DNA from: Zwartia hollandica
GTDB lineage: Bacteria; Pseudomonadota; Gammaproteobacteria; Burkholderiales; Burkholderiaceae_B
NCBI RefSeq assembly: GCF_019923725.1
Contig: NZ_JAHXRI010000006.1
Span: 873,696-937,695, forward strand
DNA length: 64,000 nt
Reading direction: 5' to 3'
Under the pieces are notes generated by a model. The model searched no databases and was not told where the DNA came from. It worked only from the letters and a program-made list of their open reading frames with translations. Both the position numbers and the translations under genes were made by a program. Positions 16,979 through 26,211 of the stretch are shown here, piece after piece (the stretch's first letter is position 1; each line of letters begins with the position of its first letter).

Positions 16979-18154
16979 ATGAAGACAAAATTATTTTCAC
17001 CGCTACAGATTCGTGATCTCACGCTGAAGAATCGTATCGCGCTCTCGCCGATGCTGACCTATTGTGCGGATCATGGTCACTTAACTGATTGGCATCTTGC
17101 GCATTACGCAAAGTATGCAGTGGGTGGTGTTGGTCTCGTGTTCGTCGAATCAACAAAAGTGGATCCCCGAGGTTGCACAACACCAAACGATCTTGGCCTG
17201 TGGAAAGACGACTTTATTGCGCCGATGGCGCGCATTACTTCGTTTGTCAAGGCGCAGGGCTCAGCAATTGGTATTCAGCTTGGCCACTCGGGCCGCAAGG
17301 CAAGAAACTCTTTGCCGTGGGAAGGGCGCCTTCCGCTTGGTCCTGAGCAAAAAGGCGTCGATCATGACGAGGAGTGGGAGTTAATTGCTCCAAGCGCTGT
17401 TGCGGCTGGCTCTAAGGCGAGTGTTCCACGTGAGATGAGCCTTCAAGACATTCAAGACCAGATTGAGATGTGGGGTAAGGCCGCTGTGCGTGCTGACGCG
17501 GCGGGCTTTGACGTATTGGAAATCCATGGTGCACATGGATACTTATTGCATCAGTTTTTGTCTGCGGCAGCGAATCAGCGCAAAGATCAATATGGCGGCT
17601 CACTCCAAAATCGTATGCGTTTCGCAATTGAAGTTGCAGAACAAGTGCGCTCTGTGTGGCCGACTGGTAAACCATTGTTCTATCGTGCCTCCGCGGTAGA
17701 CGAGGCGGGCCTGACGGTTGAGGATACCGTCGCGCTTTGCCGCGCGCTAAAAATTGCCGGTGTGGACGTCATTGATTGCTCAACGGGTGGTATGTCTGAG
17801 CACTCTATCGCTAGCGGCGTCACTCGTCCTGGTTATGGATATCAAGTGCCTTATGCCGAGCAGGTTCGACGTGATGCGGAGCTACTCACCATGGCGGTGG
17901 GCTTAATCATTCATGCGGACCAAGCGGAATCCATTCTACAAAAAGGACAGGCAGATTTAGTTGCCATTGGCCGTGAGCTCTTACACAACCCGAACTGGGT
18001 GCTTGATGCAGCAGATAAGCTCGATGAAGAAAATATCTTCTCGAACATCGCACCGAATTATGGCTACTGGCTCGAGAAAAGATCAAGCACAGGCTTTAAA
18101 GGCAAGACATCAACGCGTTTAAATGGTATCGATGTACCGCCTCGTGCTAACTGA
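16979..18154 (+). CDS. NADH:flavin oxidoreductase, Old Yellow Enzyme family (YqjM/XenA-like)
   Basis: FMN enzyme that reduces activated C=C bonds with NAD(P)H. 391 residues, a single barrel with no Fe-S or second domain, unlike the large enzyme at 5812. The thermophilic-like (YqjM) features are seen: LKNRIALSPMLTYCADHG near residue 20, IQLGHSGRKA near residue 98, EIHGAHGYLLHQFLS near residue 182, NQRKDQYGG and GRELLHNPNW. Alone on its strand between two minus-strand Bug genes; only 3 bases separate its stop from the convergent Bug stop. Physiological substrate unknown; enoates or unsaturated ketones are usual. Confidence 0.92.
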   Translation: MKTKLFSPLQIRDLTLKNRIALSPMLTYCADHGHLTDWHLAHYAKYAVGGVGLVFVESTKVDPRGCTTPNDLGLWKDDFIAPMARITSFVKAQGSAIGIQLGHSGRKARNSLPWEGRLPLGPEQKGVDHDEEWELIAPSAVAAGSKASVPREMSLQDIQDQIEMWGKAAVRADAAGFDVLEIHGAHGYLLHQFLSAAANQRKDQYGGSLQNRMRFAIEVAEQVRSVWPTGKPLFYRASAVDEAGLTVEDTVALCRALKIAGVDVIDCSTGGMSEHSIASGVTRPGYGYQVPYAEQVRRDAELLTMAVGLIIHADQAESILQKGQADLVAIGRELLHNPNWVLDAADKLDEENIFSNIAPNYGYWLEKRSSTGFKGKTSTRLNGIDVPPRAN

Positions 18155-18157
18155 GCG

Positions 18158-19141
18158 TTACTGCTGGGTGATGTTGGCCGCTTGTATGAGGTGAGTCCAT
18201 TTTTTTATCTCCGTATCCAAAAATACACCCAGCTCTTTTGAAGTTCCACCGCCTGGCAATAAGCCGTGCGCCTCGATTTTTTCTCGGACGTCTGGCATTT
18301 GTAAAATCTTTACGACTTCAACGTTGAGTCGTTCCACAATGGCAGCAGGGGTTTTGGCTGGAGCGAAGAGTCCAAACCAGCCCACCACTTCATACCCGGG
18401 GAGACCTGCTTCGGCTACGGTGGGCACATCGCTCAGACTTGGGACGCGTTTTGAGCTAGTGACTGCCAGCGAGCGAATTTTTCCTGCTTTGACTTGTGGC
18501 AATGCTGCAGGGACAGTCGAAAAATACATTTGTACACTTCCGGCGATTAAATCCGTCACGGCTGGACCACCGCCTTTATAGGGTACGTTGACGATGTCCA
18601 ACCCTGACGTAAATTTAAAAAGCTCTGCGGCAAGATGCGAAGTGGTCCCTACGCCAGACGTTGCATAGTTCAATGCGCCAGGTTTGTCTTTCGCAAGCTT
18701 GATTAAGTCTGCGAGCGATTGAACCGGGAGCTGCGCATTGATGACTAGCAGTAGAGGCGCTGACGCGACGAGCGTGATCGGGGCAAAATCTTTCTGTGTA
18801 TCAAAGGGCAGTTTGCGATACAGACCAGGGTTGACGGGAAAGGAGGTAATGGGCATGACCAAGGTGTAGCCGTCTGGTTCCGATTTCGCGGCAATATCTA
18901 CCCCCACATTACCGCCTCCCCCAGGTTTATTCTCAATAATGACTGGGGTCGATAGCGTTTCGCCAAGCTTTTGCCCCACGACGCGCGCGACAAAGTCTGT
19001 GCCACCACCGGCAGCGACAGGTACGATTATTTTTATTGGTTTTTGGGGGTAGGCATTTTGTGCGTGCGCGGACGCCCCGGATACAAGCCATACCGTGATC
19101 AGTATCGCTAAGGTAAGGCACCTTTGTTGAAGGTTGGGCAT
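18158..19141 (-). CDS. Bug family periplasmic receptor
   Basis: 327 residues with a signal peptide ending near AHAQ/N. CGGAGA stands seven bases before the ATG. Classical Bug pattern: IKIIVPVAAGGGTDFVAR, NKPGGGGNVGVDIAAK, EPDGYTLVM, TSGVGTTSHLAAELFK, NVPYKGGGPAVTDLIAG and VPTVAEAGLPGYEVVGW. A TauD-like dioxygenase gene runs divergently from it, with a nested dyad (19165-19189) in the shared upstream region, so the two may be co-regulated. No membrane subunit is encoded beside it. Confidence 0.9.
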   Translation of the reverse strand: MPNLQQRCLTLAILITVWLVSGASAHAQNAYPQKPIKIIVPVAAGGGTDFVARVVGQKLGETLSTPVIIENKPGGGGNVGVDIAAKSEPDGYTLVMPITSFPVNPGLYRKLPFDTQKDFAPITLVASAPLLLVINAQLPVQSLADLIKLAKDKPGALNYATSGVGTTSHLAAELFKFTSGLDIVNVPYKGGGPAVTDLIAGSVQMYFSTVPAALPQVKAGKIRSLAVTSSKRVPSLSDVPTVAEAGLPGYEVVGWFGLFAPAKTPAAIVERLNVEVVKILQMPDVREKIEAHGLLPGGGTSKELGVFLDTEIKKWTHLIQAANITQQ

Positions 19142-19164
19142 GGCGTGTCTCCGCTGATAGCATC

Positions 19165-19189
19165 GCCTGTAGGAGTCATGACTGCAGGC
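19165..19189. promoter_or_regulatory. Nested dyad between divergent Bug and TauD-like genes
   Basis: A perfect 10-base palindrome AGTCATGACT (19174-19183) sits inside the arms GCCTG (19165-19169) and CAGGC (19185-19189). It is 24 bases upstream of the Bug start and some 120-170 bases before the dioxygenase start. Candidate operator for one or both divergent genes. Confidence 0.4.
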
Positions 19190-19354
19190 TTAGTCTGCTA
19201 AGGATTTATTTTGATTTGATTTTTCTCAAACCATCATAAAGCAGTGGCGCTCAATACGCTAGGAGATCGTTTTCTAGCGTAAGCAAGTACCAATTTTTGG
19301 CTTATGATTACCAAAGTTAGTATTCAAAAAAATCTAGAACATTTGGGGCATGGT

Positions 19355-20182
19355 ATGCAGATCAAACGACTATCGGGCGCAGTGGGCGCCGAAATTCTTG
19401 GCGTGGATCTTGTAGGAAAGATTTCCGACGCCTTAATCGCAGATATCCGTCAGGTGTGGTTGGAACATGGCGTTGTGTTCTTTCGCGACCAGAACATGTC
19501 GATGGACCAGTTCCAACATTTTGCGCAGCGCTTTGGCGAGATCGTTGAATATCCCTTTGTCAAAGGCCTTCCTGACCACCCCTTCATTATTCCGGTATTG
19601 AAGCTACCCCACGAAAAACATAACTTTGGTGGCATTTGGCACACGGATACGACTTATCTACAGACGCCTCCCATGGCTACGATGTTAATTGCAGAGGAGC
19701 TACCACCGTATGGAGGTGATACCTTATTCTCGAGCAACTATGCTGCCTACGAGGCCCTGTCGCCTGACTTGCAACGTGTGCTTCAAGGCCTGCGCGGTGT
19801 GAACTCATCTGCGAAAGCAACCGTGACTAAAACACGTGAGGATCGTGTCGGCGATTCCGCTAAAGAAGAGAATGTGCGTAAGGAGCTCGTTTCAGAACAT
19901 CCCGTTGTGCGTACACATCCCGAGACAGGCCGAAAGGCGCTCTACGTTAATCCTGGGCATACGATGCGCTTTGCAGGCTGGACCGAGGAAGAAAGCGCTC
20001 CTTTGCTTGATTTCCTATTCGAGCATCAAGTCAAGCCAGAATTCACCTGCCGTTTTTCTTGGGCACCTAAGTCGATCGCCCTTTGGGATAACCGTTGCGT
20101 GATGCATAACCCCGTAAACGACTACCACGGGCACAAGCGTTTGCTCTATCGCATTACTTTGAAAGGCGATACGCCAGCGTAG
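19355..20182 (+). CDS. TauD/TfdA family 2-oxoglutarate-dependent dioxygenase
   Basis: Non-haem Fe(II) dioxygenase that couples substrate hydroxylation to decarboxylation of 2-oxoglutarate. About 275 residues from the chosen start, typical for TauD/TfdA; an ATG at 19304 would add 17 residues that do not look like the family. Iron ligands appear as HTD in GGIWHTDTTYL and a distal His in VMHNPVNDYHGHKR; the Arg in HGHKRLLYRITL fits the 2-oxoglutarate clamp. N-terminal GAEILGVDL and HGVVFFRDQNMS are also typical. Relatives act on taurine, alkyl sulfates or phenoxyacetates, but specificity cannot be read here. Confidence 0.9.
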   Translation: MQIKRLSGAVGAEILGVDLVGKISDALIADIRQVWLEHGVVFFRDQNMSMDQFQHFAQRFGEIVEYPFVKGLPDHPFIIPVLKLPHEKHNFGGIWHTDTTYLQTPPMATMLIAEELPPYGGDTLFSSNYAAYEALSPDLQRVLQGLRGVNSSAKATVTKTREDRVGDSAKEENVRKELVSEHPVVRTHPETGRKALYVNPGHTMRFAGWTEEESAPLLDFLFEHQVKPEFTCRFSWAPKSIALWDNRCVMHNPVNDYHGHKRLLYRITLKGDTPA

Positions 20183-20183
20183 G

Positions 20184-20200
20184 GACGCGCGGCGCGCGTC
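20184..20200. repeat. GC-rich palindrome after the dioxygenase gene
   Basis: GACGCGC-GGC-GCGCGTC, perfect 7-base arms, lying directly after the stop and before the terminator hairpin. It may fold as a separate small hairpin in the 3' end of the transcript. Confidence 0.4.
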
Positions 20201-20206
20201 ATGTGC

Positions 20207-20245
20207 ATGCCGGAAGGCCCCATAACGCCTGATCCGGCATTTTTT
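20207..20245 (+). terminator. Rho-independent terminator of the dioxygenase gene
   Basis: Arms ATGCCGGA (20207-20214) and TCCGGCAT (20233-20240) with an inner AGGC/GCCT pairing, followed by a T run (20240-20245). It overlaps the end of the convergent ABC binding-protein gene by a couple of bases. Confidence 0.8.
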
Positions 20246-21257
20246 ATTTGGTTGTCAGAGTTTTCTTCAACGCCACGCCAGTCTGCTTGTTCACAAACTC
20301 GGTCGTCGCGACTTTAGCTAGATCAACATCATTGGCCTTGTAGAGCCCGGCCTTAACCATCTGCTGATAAAAATCCTGAATACGCGCTGAAGACATTGCC
20401 CCGATTCCTTGGTTTTGTGCCTCTCCAGAATCCACAATGCCCTGCTGCTTCATGAGGACGACTGAGGCCTCTATCTCCGAGAGGGAGATTTCTGGGTTGT
20501 CTTTCATCATCAGGGCATTCGCAGCAGAACGGTCTCCGTACATAAAATTCACCCAACCAATAACTGAGGCATCCACGAAACGCTGCACGAGTTCAGGATT
20601 ATTTTTTACGGTGTCGGTGCGCGTTTCAATCAGCGTGCTGTAGGTTGAGAAGCCGTGATCCGCCAATAGATGCACGATGGGCTCAAACTTCCCTTGCTCC
20701 TTGATGTAGGTAGGCTCAGCGACGGAGTAGCCTTGCTGAATGGCTTTGGGCTGCGCAAGGAAAGGACCGAGGTTGTAGTTATAGGGTTTGAGCACCTCAT
20801 CTTTGAAGCCATGTACGACTTTTAGCCATTGCCACCAAGTGAACTGGCCATCTTTCGCAATGAGTGCGGTAGGTGCATTCTTCAGTGAAGCGAAGCTCTC
20901 GTAGCCCTGACCCGGATGAGCCATCAAGGCTTGTGGATCCTTCTGAAAAATAGCCGCGACCACAACAACAGGTACACCATTCTTCACGTTATCAAAGCTG
21001 TGCAGCAGATTCCCAGTCATCAGGAAATCAATGCGTTTCGCAGGCAGCAGCGGGCGGTTGTTGACCTGAGGGCCGCCTTGGCGAATCGTCACGTCTAGGC
21101 CGTACTTCTTATAAGTCCCATCGGCAACTGCTTGATAGAAACCACCGTGTGCGGCCTGCGCTTTCCAGTTGGTTGCAAAGGTGACTGCTTGTTGTGCTTG
21201 TGCCGCTGGAAGCAGCAAGAGCGATAAAAAAAGAGAGTGCACAAGTCGTAAGGTCAT
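20244..21257 (-). CDS. ABC transporter substrate-binding protein, NMT1/THI5-like (ThiY/SsuA family)
   Basis: Periplasmic receptor, 337 residues, signal peptide ending near AQAQ/Q. AGGAGTG precedes the ATG. The mature start VTFATNWKAQAAHGGFYQAVADG followed by YKKYGLDVTI is the NMT1/ThiY pattern (N-W-x-x-x-x-x-H-G-G-x-Y); other marks are DFLMTGNLLHSFDNVKNG and AEPTYIKEQGK. Relatives bind thiamine pyrimidines, riboflavin, sulfonates or nitriles. No riboswitch is visible upstream of the operon, which argues weakly against a vitamin precursor. Last of the three genes ATPase-permease-receptor. Confidence 0.85.
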   Translation of the reverse strand: MTLRLVHSLFLSLLLLPAAQAQQAVTFATNWKAQAAHGGFYQAVADGTYKKYGLDVTIRQGGPQVNNRPLLPAKRIDFLMTGNLLHSFDNVKNGVPVVVVAAIFQKDPQALMAHPGQGYESFASLKNAPTALIAKDGQFTWWQWLKVVHGFKDEVLKPYNYNLGPFLAQPKAIQQGYSVAEPTYIKEQGKFEPIVHLLADHGFSTYSTLIETRTDTVKNNPELVQRFVDASVIGWVNFMYGDRSAANALMMKDNPEISLSEIEASVVLMKQQGIVDSGEAQNQGIGAMSSARIQDFYQQMVKAGLYKANDVDLAKVATTEFVNKQTGVALKKTLTTK

Positions 21258-21266
21258 AAAACACTC

Positions 21267-22061
21267 CTAGGAGCTCTGATCGAACTCGTCAATTTGCTCA
21301 GAACTGTGCCAGCTCCTGAGTAAAAAAAATGAAAGGATATTAAACAACACGAATACCAGTACACCTGTCAATACCAACAATGCCAGTGCGGCAAACATCT
21401 TTGGCGTCTCTGTACGAAAGCTTGCTTCAAGAATCCGTGAAGCAAGTCCCGTCTCCCTTCCTGCCGAGCCAGCCACCATCTCCGCAGTGACAGCGCCGAT
21501 CAAGCTCAACCCGCCGGAAATCTTCAAACCAGTTAAAAAGTACGGTAGTGCTGCTGGAGCGCGCAGGAGTGTCAGCCGTTGCCACGGGCTCGCGCGATAG
21601 AGCCTGAAGAGCTCCACTAAGTTTCGATCGGTGGCGCGCAACCCTGTTACGGTATTCGAAAGAATGGGGAAAAAAGCAACAATCCATGCGCAGAGTAAGA
21701 GTGCAACGGTTGTGCTTTCGATATAGATCAACATCAGAGGGGCGATCGCGACAATGGGTGTCACTTGAAGCACAACAGCGATTGGAAAAAAAGCGCGTTC
21801 TAGTCGTGGCGAAAGAGAAAATACGGAGGCGATCAGAATGCCACCAAGGCAGGCGAGAGCCAAGGCACCAAGAGTGATCTTGATGGTGAACCACCAACTC
21901 GTCGCAAGAGAGGACCAGTTGTCGATTAGGGTGGTTGCGATGCGGCTCGGAGCTGGAAGGGTGTAAGCGGGGATGTCAGCCCATCGAACGCCAAGCTCCC
22001 ACAGCACTAAGCATGCGATTAGCGTGAGCGCAGGCAAGAGGCTATTGATAAGCGTCTTCAT
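21267..22061 (-). CDS. ABC transporter permease (SsuC/TauC/ThiX type)
   Basis: Inner-membrane permease of the same importer, 264 residues, about six helices. N-terminal LWELGVRWADIPAYTLPAPSRI is the usual SsuC opening, and the EAA loop is seen as LFRLYRASPWQRLTLLRAP near residue 165. Its ATG overlaps the ATPase stop by one base (TAATG), so the two are translationally coupled. The receptor gene follows after 9 bases. Confidence 0.9.
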   Translation of the reverse strand: MKTLINSLLPALTLIACLVLWELGVRWADIPAYTLPAPSRIATTLIDNWSSLATSWWFTIKITLGALALACLGGILIASVFSLSPRLERAFFPIAVVLQVTPIVAIAPLMLIYIESTTVALLLCAWIVAFFPILSNTVTGLRATDRNLVELFRLYRASPWQRLTLLRAPAALPYFLTGLKISGGLSLIGAVTAEMVAGSAGRETGLASRILEASFRTETPKMFAALALLVLTGVLVFVLFNILSFFLLRSWHSSEQIDEFDQSS

Positions 22062-22843
22062 TAGCTGCTTTCGCTAGGTGTCGTCGACAGCGTAAGGGCA
22101 GATGCCAGCGCGCGGCAGTGATTCGAAAATCTATCTGAGTCTCGAAATATCGACGTCCTGGGATAAGGCTCACCAATCGTTCGTTCGTGAAGGATTCTCC
22201 CTGGCCTGGCTCCCATGACTAGAACACGGCTGCTTAGGAAAACAGCCTCAGCAATATTATGAGTCACAAAGAGCGTTGCGATGCCTCGTTCTTGCTGCCA
22301 ATGTAATAAGTCGTTGTTTAGACGATGTCGCGACAAATCATCTAGCGCGGCAAAGGGCTCATCCATCAACAAAATTTTTGGCTCCGTGATGAGCGCTCGA
22401 GCGATGGATACCCGCATCTTCATGCCGCCCGACAACTGTCTTGGGAATGCTTGCGCGAAATCTTCAAGACCTACGCTTTTTAGAGCGGCCTCCACGCGAG
22501 CGCGAGAATGGGATCGACTGAATCCTTGTAAGCGTAGGGGCAGCCACACATTATTGAAGACACTCGCCCATGGCATTAGCGTTGACTCTTGGAACACAAA
22601 GGCGGTTGCGTATTGTTGCGCGCCGTCATCAGCAGGCGCATGAACTGTTCCAGCGCTTGGAATTTCCAGTCCCGCGAGCAAGCGCAGTATGGTACTTTTT
22701 CCGCAACCGGACGGGCCAAGTAGGGTGACAAATTCACCAGAGCCGATAGAGAGCGATACCTCTGAAAGCGCCAGCACACCGGTATCGAACCGCTTGGACG
22801 CCTTAATTATTTCTGCCGTCGGCGGTTTGGCTGATAGTTCCAT
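22061..22843 (-). CDS. ABC transporter ATP-binding protein (SsuB/TauB/ThiZ type)
   Basis: Cytoplasmic ATPase that powers the importer, 260 residues. Walker A GPSGCGKST near residue 44, Q-loop FVFQESTLMPWASV, signature LSGGMKMRVSIARAL, Walker B ILLMDEPFAALD, and switch His in FVTHNIAEAVFL. First gene of the three-gene unit, with a weak SD; only about 50 bases separate it from the TRAP gene upstream on the same strand, so the TRAP operon message could run into it. Confidence 0.93.
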   Translation of the reverse strand: MELSAKPPTAEIIKASKRFDTGVLALSEVSLSIGSGEFVTLLGPSGCGKSTILRLLAGLEIPSAGTVHAPADDGAQQYATAFVFQESTLMPWASVFNNVWLPLRLQGFSRSHSRARVEAALKSVGLEDFAQAFPRQLSGGMKMRVSIARALITEPKILLMDEPFAALDDLSRHRLNNDLLHWQQERGIATLFVTHNIAEAVFLSSRVLVMGARPGRILHERTIGEPYPRTSIFRDSDRFSNHCRALASALTLSTTPSESS

Positions 22844-22895
22844 CTTGGTGTGTTACTGCATCAAAACAATGACACCGAGATTAACAGTGTCTCCG

Positions 22896-24239
22896 CTATT
22901 TAATGAGATACATCGGCAACCACATAACCAAACTTGGGAAAATAATTGCAAGCGTCAGTCCAATTAACTGAAGGATCACGAAAGGGATGATTGCCTTACA
23001 GATGTCTGTCATGCTGATTTCGGGCGGAGCGATGCCTTTCAAGTAAAAAAGTGCGTAGCCAAAGGGCGGAGTCAAAAAGCTGGTTTGTAAGTTTATTGCG
23101 ACCAAGATGGCGAACCAAGTCAGCTGCTGAGCAGGTGTTAAACCTAGCCCAAAATCGAGCGCAGAAATAATTGGTGCAAAAAGCGGTAAGACAATGAAGC
23201 TAATTTCAATCCATTCAAGAAAAAAGCCAAGAATGAAGATCAAGATCATCACCACGGCGAGCGTGCTATAGGGGCCACTAGAAAGTGCACTGACCATGTC
23301 CTCGATCATTGAGTTGCCGCCGATGCGCTTAAAAATGACAGAAAAGCATGTTGCACCGATCGCCACAAACAAGACCATGCCGCTCGTCTTTCCCGTTTCA
23401 AGAACGACTTCTTTTAAATTAGAATAATTAAGTTTTCCAGCGGCAGCAGCCATGATGATGGTGCCAGCCGCACCAATCGCAGCTGCCTCTGTTGGCGTTG
23501 CGATACCTGCAATAATTGAACCTAGCACGCCCATGATTAGGCAGACGGGCGCGAGCAAATCGCAAGTCAAGGCAAACCAGAGTGGCCGCTTATCGTCAAC
23601 ATCTGCGACACCGGCGGGCGCTTTGTGTGGAAAGAAAAATGCGATAGCTAAGATGTAAATTATATAGAGGGCACCCAGCAACAAGCCTGGGATCAGCGCA
23701 CCCATGAATAGGTCGCCCACCGATATTTGGAGAATATCTCCGACAAGAACCAACATAATCGACGGTGGGATAAGAATCCCTAATGTCCCTGAGGCGCAAA
23801 CGATACCTGCTGCAAGCCCCTTGTCGTATTTTTGACGCAGCATGACCGGCAACGAAAGTACGCCAAGCAGAACGACGGAGGCTCCTACGATGCCTGTTGA
23901 GGCGGCCATCACGATTCCTAGGAGCGCCACGGAGATCGCCATACCTCCGCGCATGCCGGCAAATAAGCGCTCTAACGATAGCAAGAGCTTGCGCGCGACA
24001 TCTGATTTATCGAGCATTAAGCCCATAAAAATGAACAACGGCACAGCAAGTAGTAACCAGTTCGCAAGCGTGCCCGTAAAAATGCGGGAAACAACGGTGC
24101 CCAGAAACAACACAGGGATGTCGCCAAAGAAGCAAAAGGCAACGCCGACGCCGGCTAACAAAAAGGCGACTGGGTAGCCCGTAAAGATTCCGACAATAAG
24201 TGCCAGAATCATCGCAAGTGGTAGAAAGTAATCGCCCAT
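22896..24239 (-). CDS. dctM: TRAP transporter large permease (DctM)
   Basis: Membrane transport subunit, 447 residues, slightly longer than the DctM at 8962 and clearly a different subfamily. Marks: GIVMAASTGIVGASVVLLG near residue 110, CASGTLGILIPPSIMLVLVG, SIIAGIATPTEAAAIGAAG, and a late LQTSFLTPPFGYALFYLKG. The run FLTPPFGYALFYLKGIAPPE is typical of the larger TRAP permeases linked to aromatic-acid, keto-acid or mannitol/chloroaromatic receptors. Third gene of a DctP-DctQ-DctM unit with short gaps. Confidence 0.92.
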   Translation of the reverse strand: MGDYFLPLAMILALIVGIFTGYPVAFLLAGVGVAFCFFGDIPVLFLGTVVSRIFTGTLANWLLLAVPLFIFMGLMLDKSDVARKLLLSLERLFAGMRGGMAISVALLGIVMAASTGIVGASVVLLGVLSLPVMLRQKYDKGLAAGIVCASGTLGILIPPSIMLVLVGDILQISVGDLFMGALIPGLLLGALYIIYILAIAFFFPHKAPAGVADVDDKRPLWFALTCDLLAPVCLIMGVLGSIIAGIATPTEAAAIGAAGTIIMAAAAGKLNYSNLKEVVLETGKTSGMVLFVAIGATCFSVIFKRIGGNSMIEDMVSALSSGPYSTLAVVMILIFILGFFLEWIEISFIVLPLFAPIISALDFGLGLTPAQQLTWFAILVAINLQTSFLTPPFGYALFYLKGIAPPEISMTDICKAIIPFVILQLIGLTLAIIFPSLVMWLPMYLIK

Positions 24240-24259
24240 GATTCGCTTGATCTTTTTAG

Positions 24260-24862
24260 TTAAGTTGCATTTGATGAATCATCGATACGTCGCTGTGGTC
24301 GGCCACTTAGCAAGAATCCGATATTGCGAATCACTCGACCCAGGCCGCAGGCAAACAACAGCGCCAGACCAAGAGGAATTATTGCTTTTACGAGATAACG
24401 ATCCGTTAGCCCGCCATAGTCAGACTTTTCGCCAGAGCGATAGGCGAGGTCGACGAAACCAAGCGATAGCCAAAAGATGATTGCACAAAAGGGCAGTAAC
24501 AAAAATATGTCGCCAAGCAGATCAATAGTGACTTTTTTTCGATCAGAAAGATTTGCGTAGATCAGATCCACGCGAACATGACGCTCTTCGACCATCGTAA
24601 AGGCGGCGCCGAGCATCACAATCACGCCCAATAGATGCCACTCAAGCTCGGTTAAGCTCGCCATGGTTAAGCGTGAGCCAAAGAGTGGGATTGAAAAGCC
24701 CCAACCAAAAAGCTCACCAAGACGCATCAAACCACCCACCACTCCAACCAAGACGGAAAGAATAATGGGTAGGATGAGCCAAGAACTCAGACGACCCGGC
24801 CATGCACTCAACTGCATTAGTGCTTGGCCGAACCGCTCTAGTGGGTGCATCTTGGTGTTCAC
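24260..24862 (-). CDS. dctQ: TRAP transporter small permease (DctQ)
   Basis: Four-helix membrane subunit, 200 residues. The start is GTG at 24862 because AAGGTG lies six bases upstream; an ATG four codons later is the alternative. Family loop: TMVEERHVRVDLIYANLSDR between helices 2 and 3. Helix 1 follows an amphipathic N-terminus with LSAWPGRLSSWLILPII. It lies 10 bases after dctP and 20 bases before dctM. Confidence 0.88.
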   Translation of the reverse strand: MNTKMHPLERFGQALMQLSAWPGRLSSWLILPIILSVLVGVVGGLMRLGELFGWGFSIPLFGSRLTMASLTELEWHLLGVIVMLGAAFTMVEERHVRVDLIYANLSDRKKVTIDLLGDIFLLLPFCAIIFWLSLGFVDLAYRSGEKSDYGGLTDRYLVKAIIPLGLALLFACGLGRVIRNIGFLLSGRPQRRIDDSSNAT

Positions 24863-24872
24863 GGGTTACACC

Positions 24873-25919
24873 TTATTTTGTTGGGAGACTTTGCAATTCC
24901 ATCCAAGCATTGGCGGTCTTGGCATACGCGTTAAGTGAATCCAGAGCTTCTTTAAAGATAGGGTCACTCTTAGCTTCTTCTTGGAGCACTTCGGCAGATG
25001 CCTTGCGCAAGGCTTGAAGCACGGGGTCGGGGAAGCGTAATACCTTGATGCCTTTGGCTTTGAACTCTTCGAGGACGGGGCCTTGCGCAGCAGGTGCGAC
25101 TGCCATCGACCAAATCACGTTTGCCTTACATGCGGCGATAAATTGCTTTTGTTCAGTCTCGGAGTATTTCTTCCAGACGTTCATGTTGATAATCAAAGAG
25201 TTCCAGCTTGCAGGTTGGTGCCAGCCTGGAAAGTAGTAGTACTTGGTGATGTTTTGAAAGCCGAGGGACTTGTCGATGATAGGAAGCGAGAACTCTGTAG
25301 CTTCAATTCGTCCTCGTTCGAGCGCAACGTAGATTTCCCCGCCAGCGATCAGTTGTGATGAGGCACCGAGCTTGTTGATGACTTTGCCACCAAGCCCAGA
25401 AATCCGCATTTTCAGACCCTTAAAGTCGTCTGGCGAATTGATCTCTTTATTAAACCAGCCGCCCGCCTCGGGTGCAGTGAGGTGGCAAGGGAGTACTTTC
25501 ACGTTGTACTTGTCGTAGGCCTTTTGCAAGATCTCCAAACCGCCGCCTTCCCACATCCAGCCAAGAAAGACTTCTGGTCCTGGGCCAAAAGGCATAGCAC
25601 CCATCAGGCCTGTTACGGGGACAGTGCCGGCCCAGTAGCCAATCCAATCCCAGCCTGCTGGGACAGCTCCGGAGCTCACCGCGTTGAATACTTCTAGCGC
25701 AGGTACGAGTTCACCAGCGCCGTGCACTTTCATGCGCAGCTTGCCGCCGGACACGTCGGCGAGTAGCTTGCCTAGGTTCTCGGCGCCTTCGCCCAGATAA
25801 ACCATATTTTTTGGAAAGGTACTAGCAACGTCCAACGCGCGTTGCGCTTTAGCTTCTTGAGGTTGCGAGACGCCGAAAATAAATGCTGCGGCTGCGGCTA
25901 GGGCTAGGGCTTTTTTCAT
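24873..25919 (-). CDS. dctP: TRAP transporter solute-binding protein (DctP)
   Basis: Periplasmic receptor, 348 residues from the ATG at 25919, which follows AAGGAGA and begins a signal peptide ending near EAKAQ/R. The ligand region reads DDFKGLKMRISGLGGKVINKLG, shown in part as FKGLKMRISGLGGKV, with Arg at the expected carboxylate-binding place. Other marks: GGEIYVALERGRIEATEFS and YYYFPGWHQPASWNSLIIN (shortened), a pattern typical of TRAP receptors for 2-keto and lactate-like acids (TakP type). First gene of the unit. Ligand unproved. Confidence 0.88.
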   Translation of the reverse strand: MKKALALAAAAAFIFGVSQPQEAKAQRALDVASTFPKNMVYLGEGAENLGKLLADVSGGKLRMKVHGAGELVPALEVFNAVSSGAVPAGWDWIGYWAGTVPVTGLMGAMPFGPGPEVFLGWMWEGGGLEILQKAYDKYNVKVLPCHLTAPEAGGWFNKEINSPDDFKGLKMRISGLGGKVINKLGASSQLIAGGEIYVALERGRIEATEFSLPIIDKSLGFQNITKYYYFPGWHQPASWNSLIINMNVWKKYSETEQKQFIAACKANVIWSMAVAPAAQGPVLEEFKAKGIKVLRFPDPVLQALRKASAEVLQEEAKSDPIFKEALDSLNAYAKTANAWMELQSLPTK

Positions 25920-26211
25920 GGATTCTCCTTGGAGAGCTCGAGTTTTCAAATCGACCATGACAGGCGCCTGCTCGATACGCTTATCCGAGGCTCGGTCAGA
26001 ATGGCCGAACGCCCAGATGAAGGTACCGTGTGCAGCATGCTCCTCCCAAGGCCGACGGCGTAGTTGCTGGCGGCTTTGCAGTGTCTATCGCACTGTTCAC
26101 TCAATTCTCGCCAAAGAAAGTCGAGCTGTCAATCAAACAATAGGTGTATGCGGGTAAGTCTTATGTGACAATCGAACTCGGACATAAACGATCACTTGAG
26201 GCTTGCTAGGT

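Noticed and set aside
20244-22895. Thiamine or riboflavin riboswitch before the NMT1-type ABC operon
   Set aside because: Only about 50 bases lie upstream of the first gene, without TPP or FMN riboswitch landmarks.
25961-25970. Palindrome CAGGCGCCTG upstream of the second TRAP receptor gene
   Set aside because: Ten-base GC palindrome with no further symmetry; expected by chance in a window of this size.
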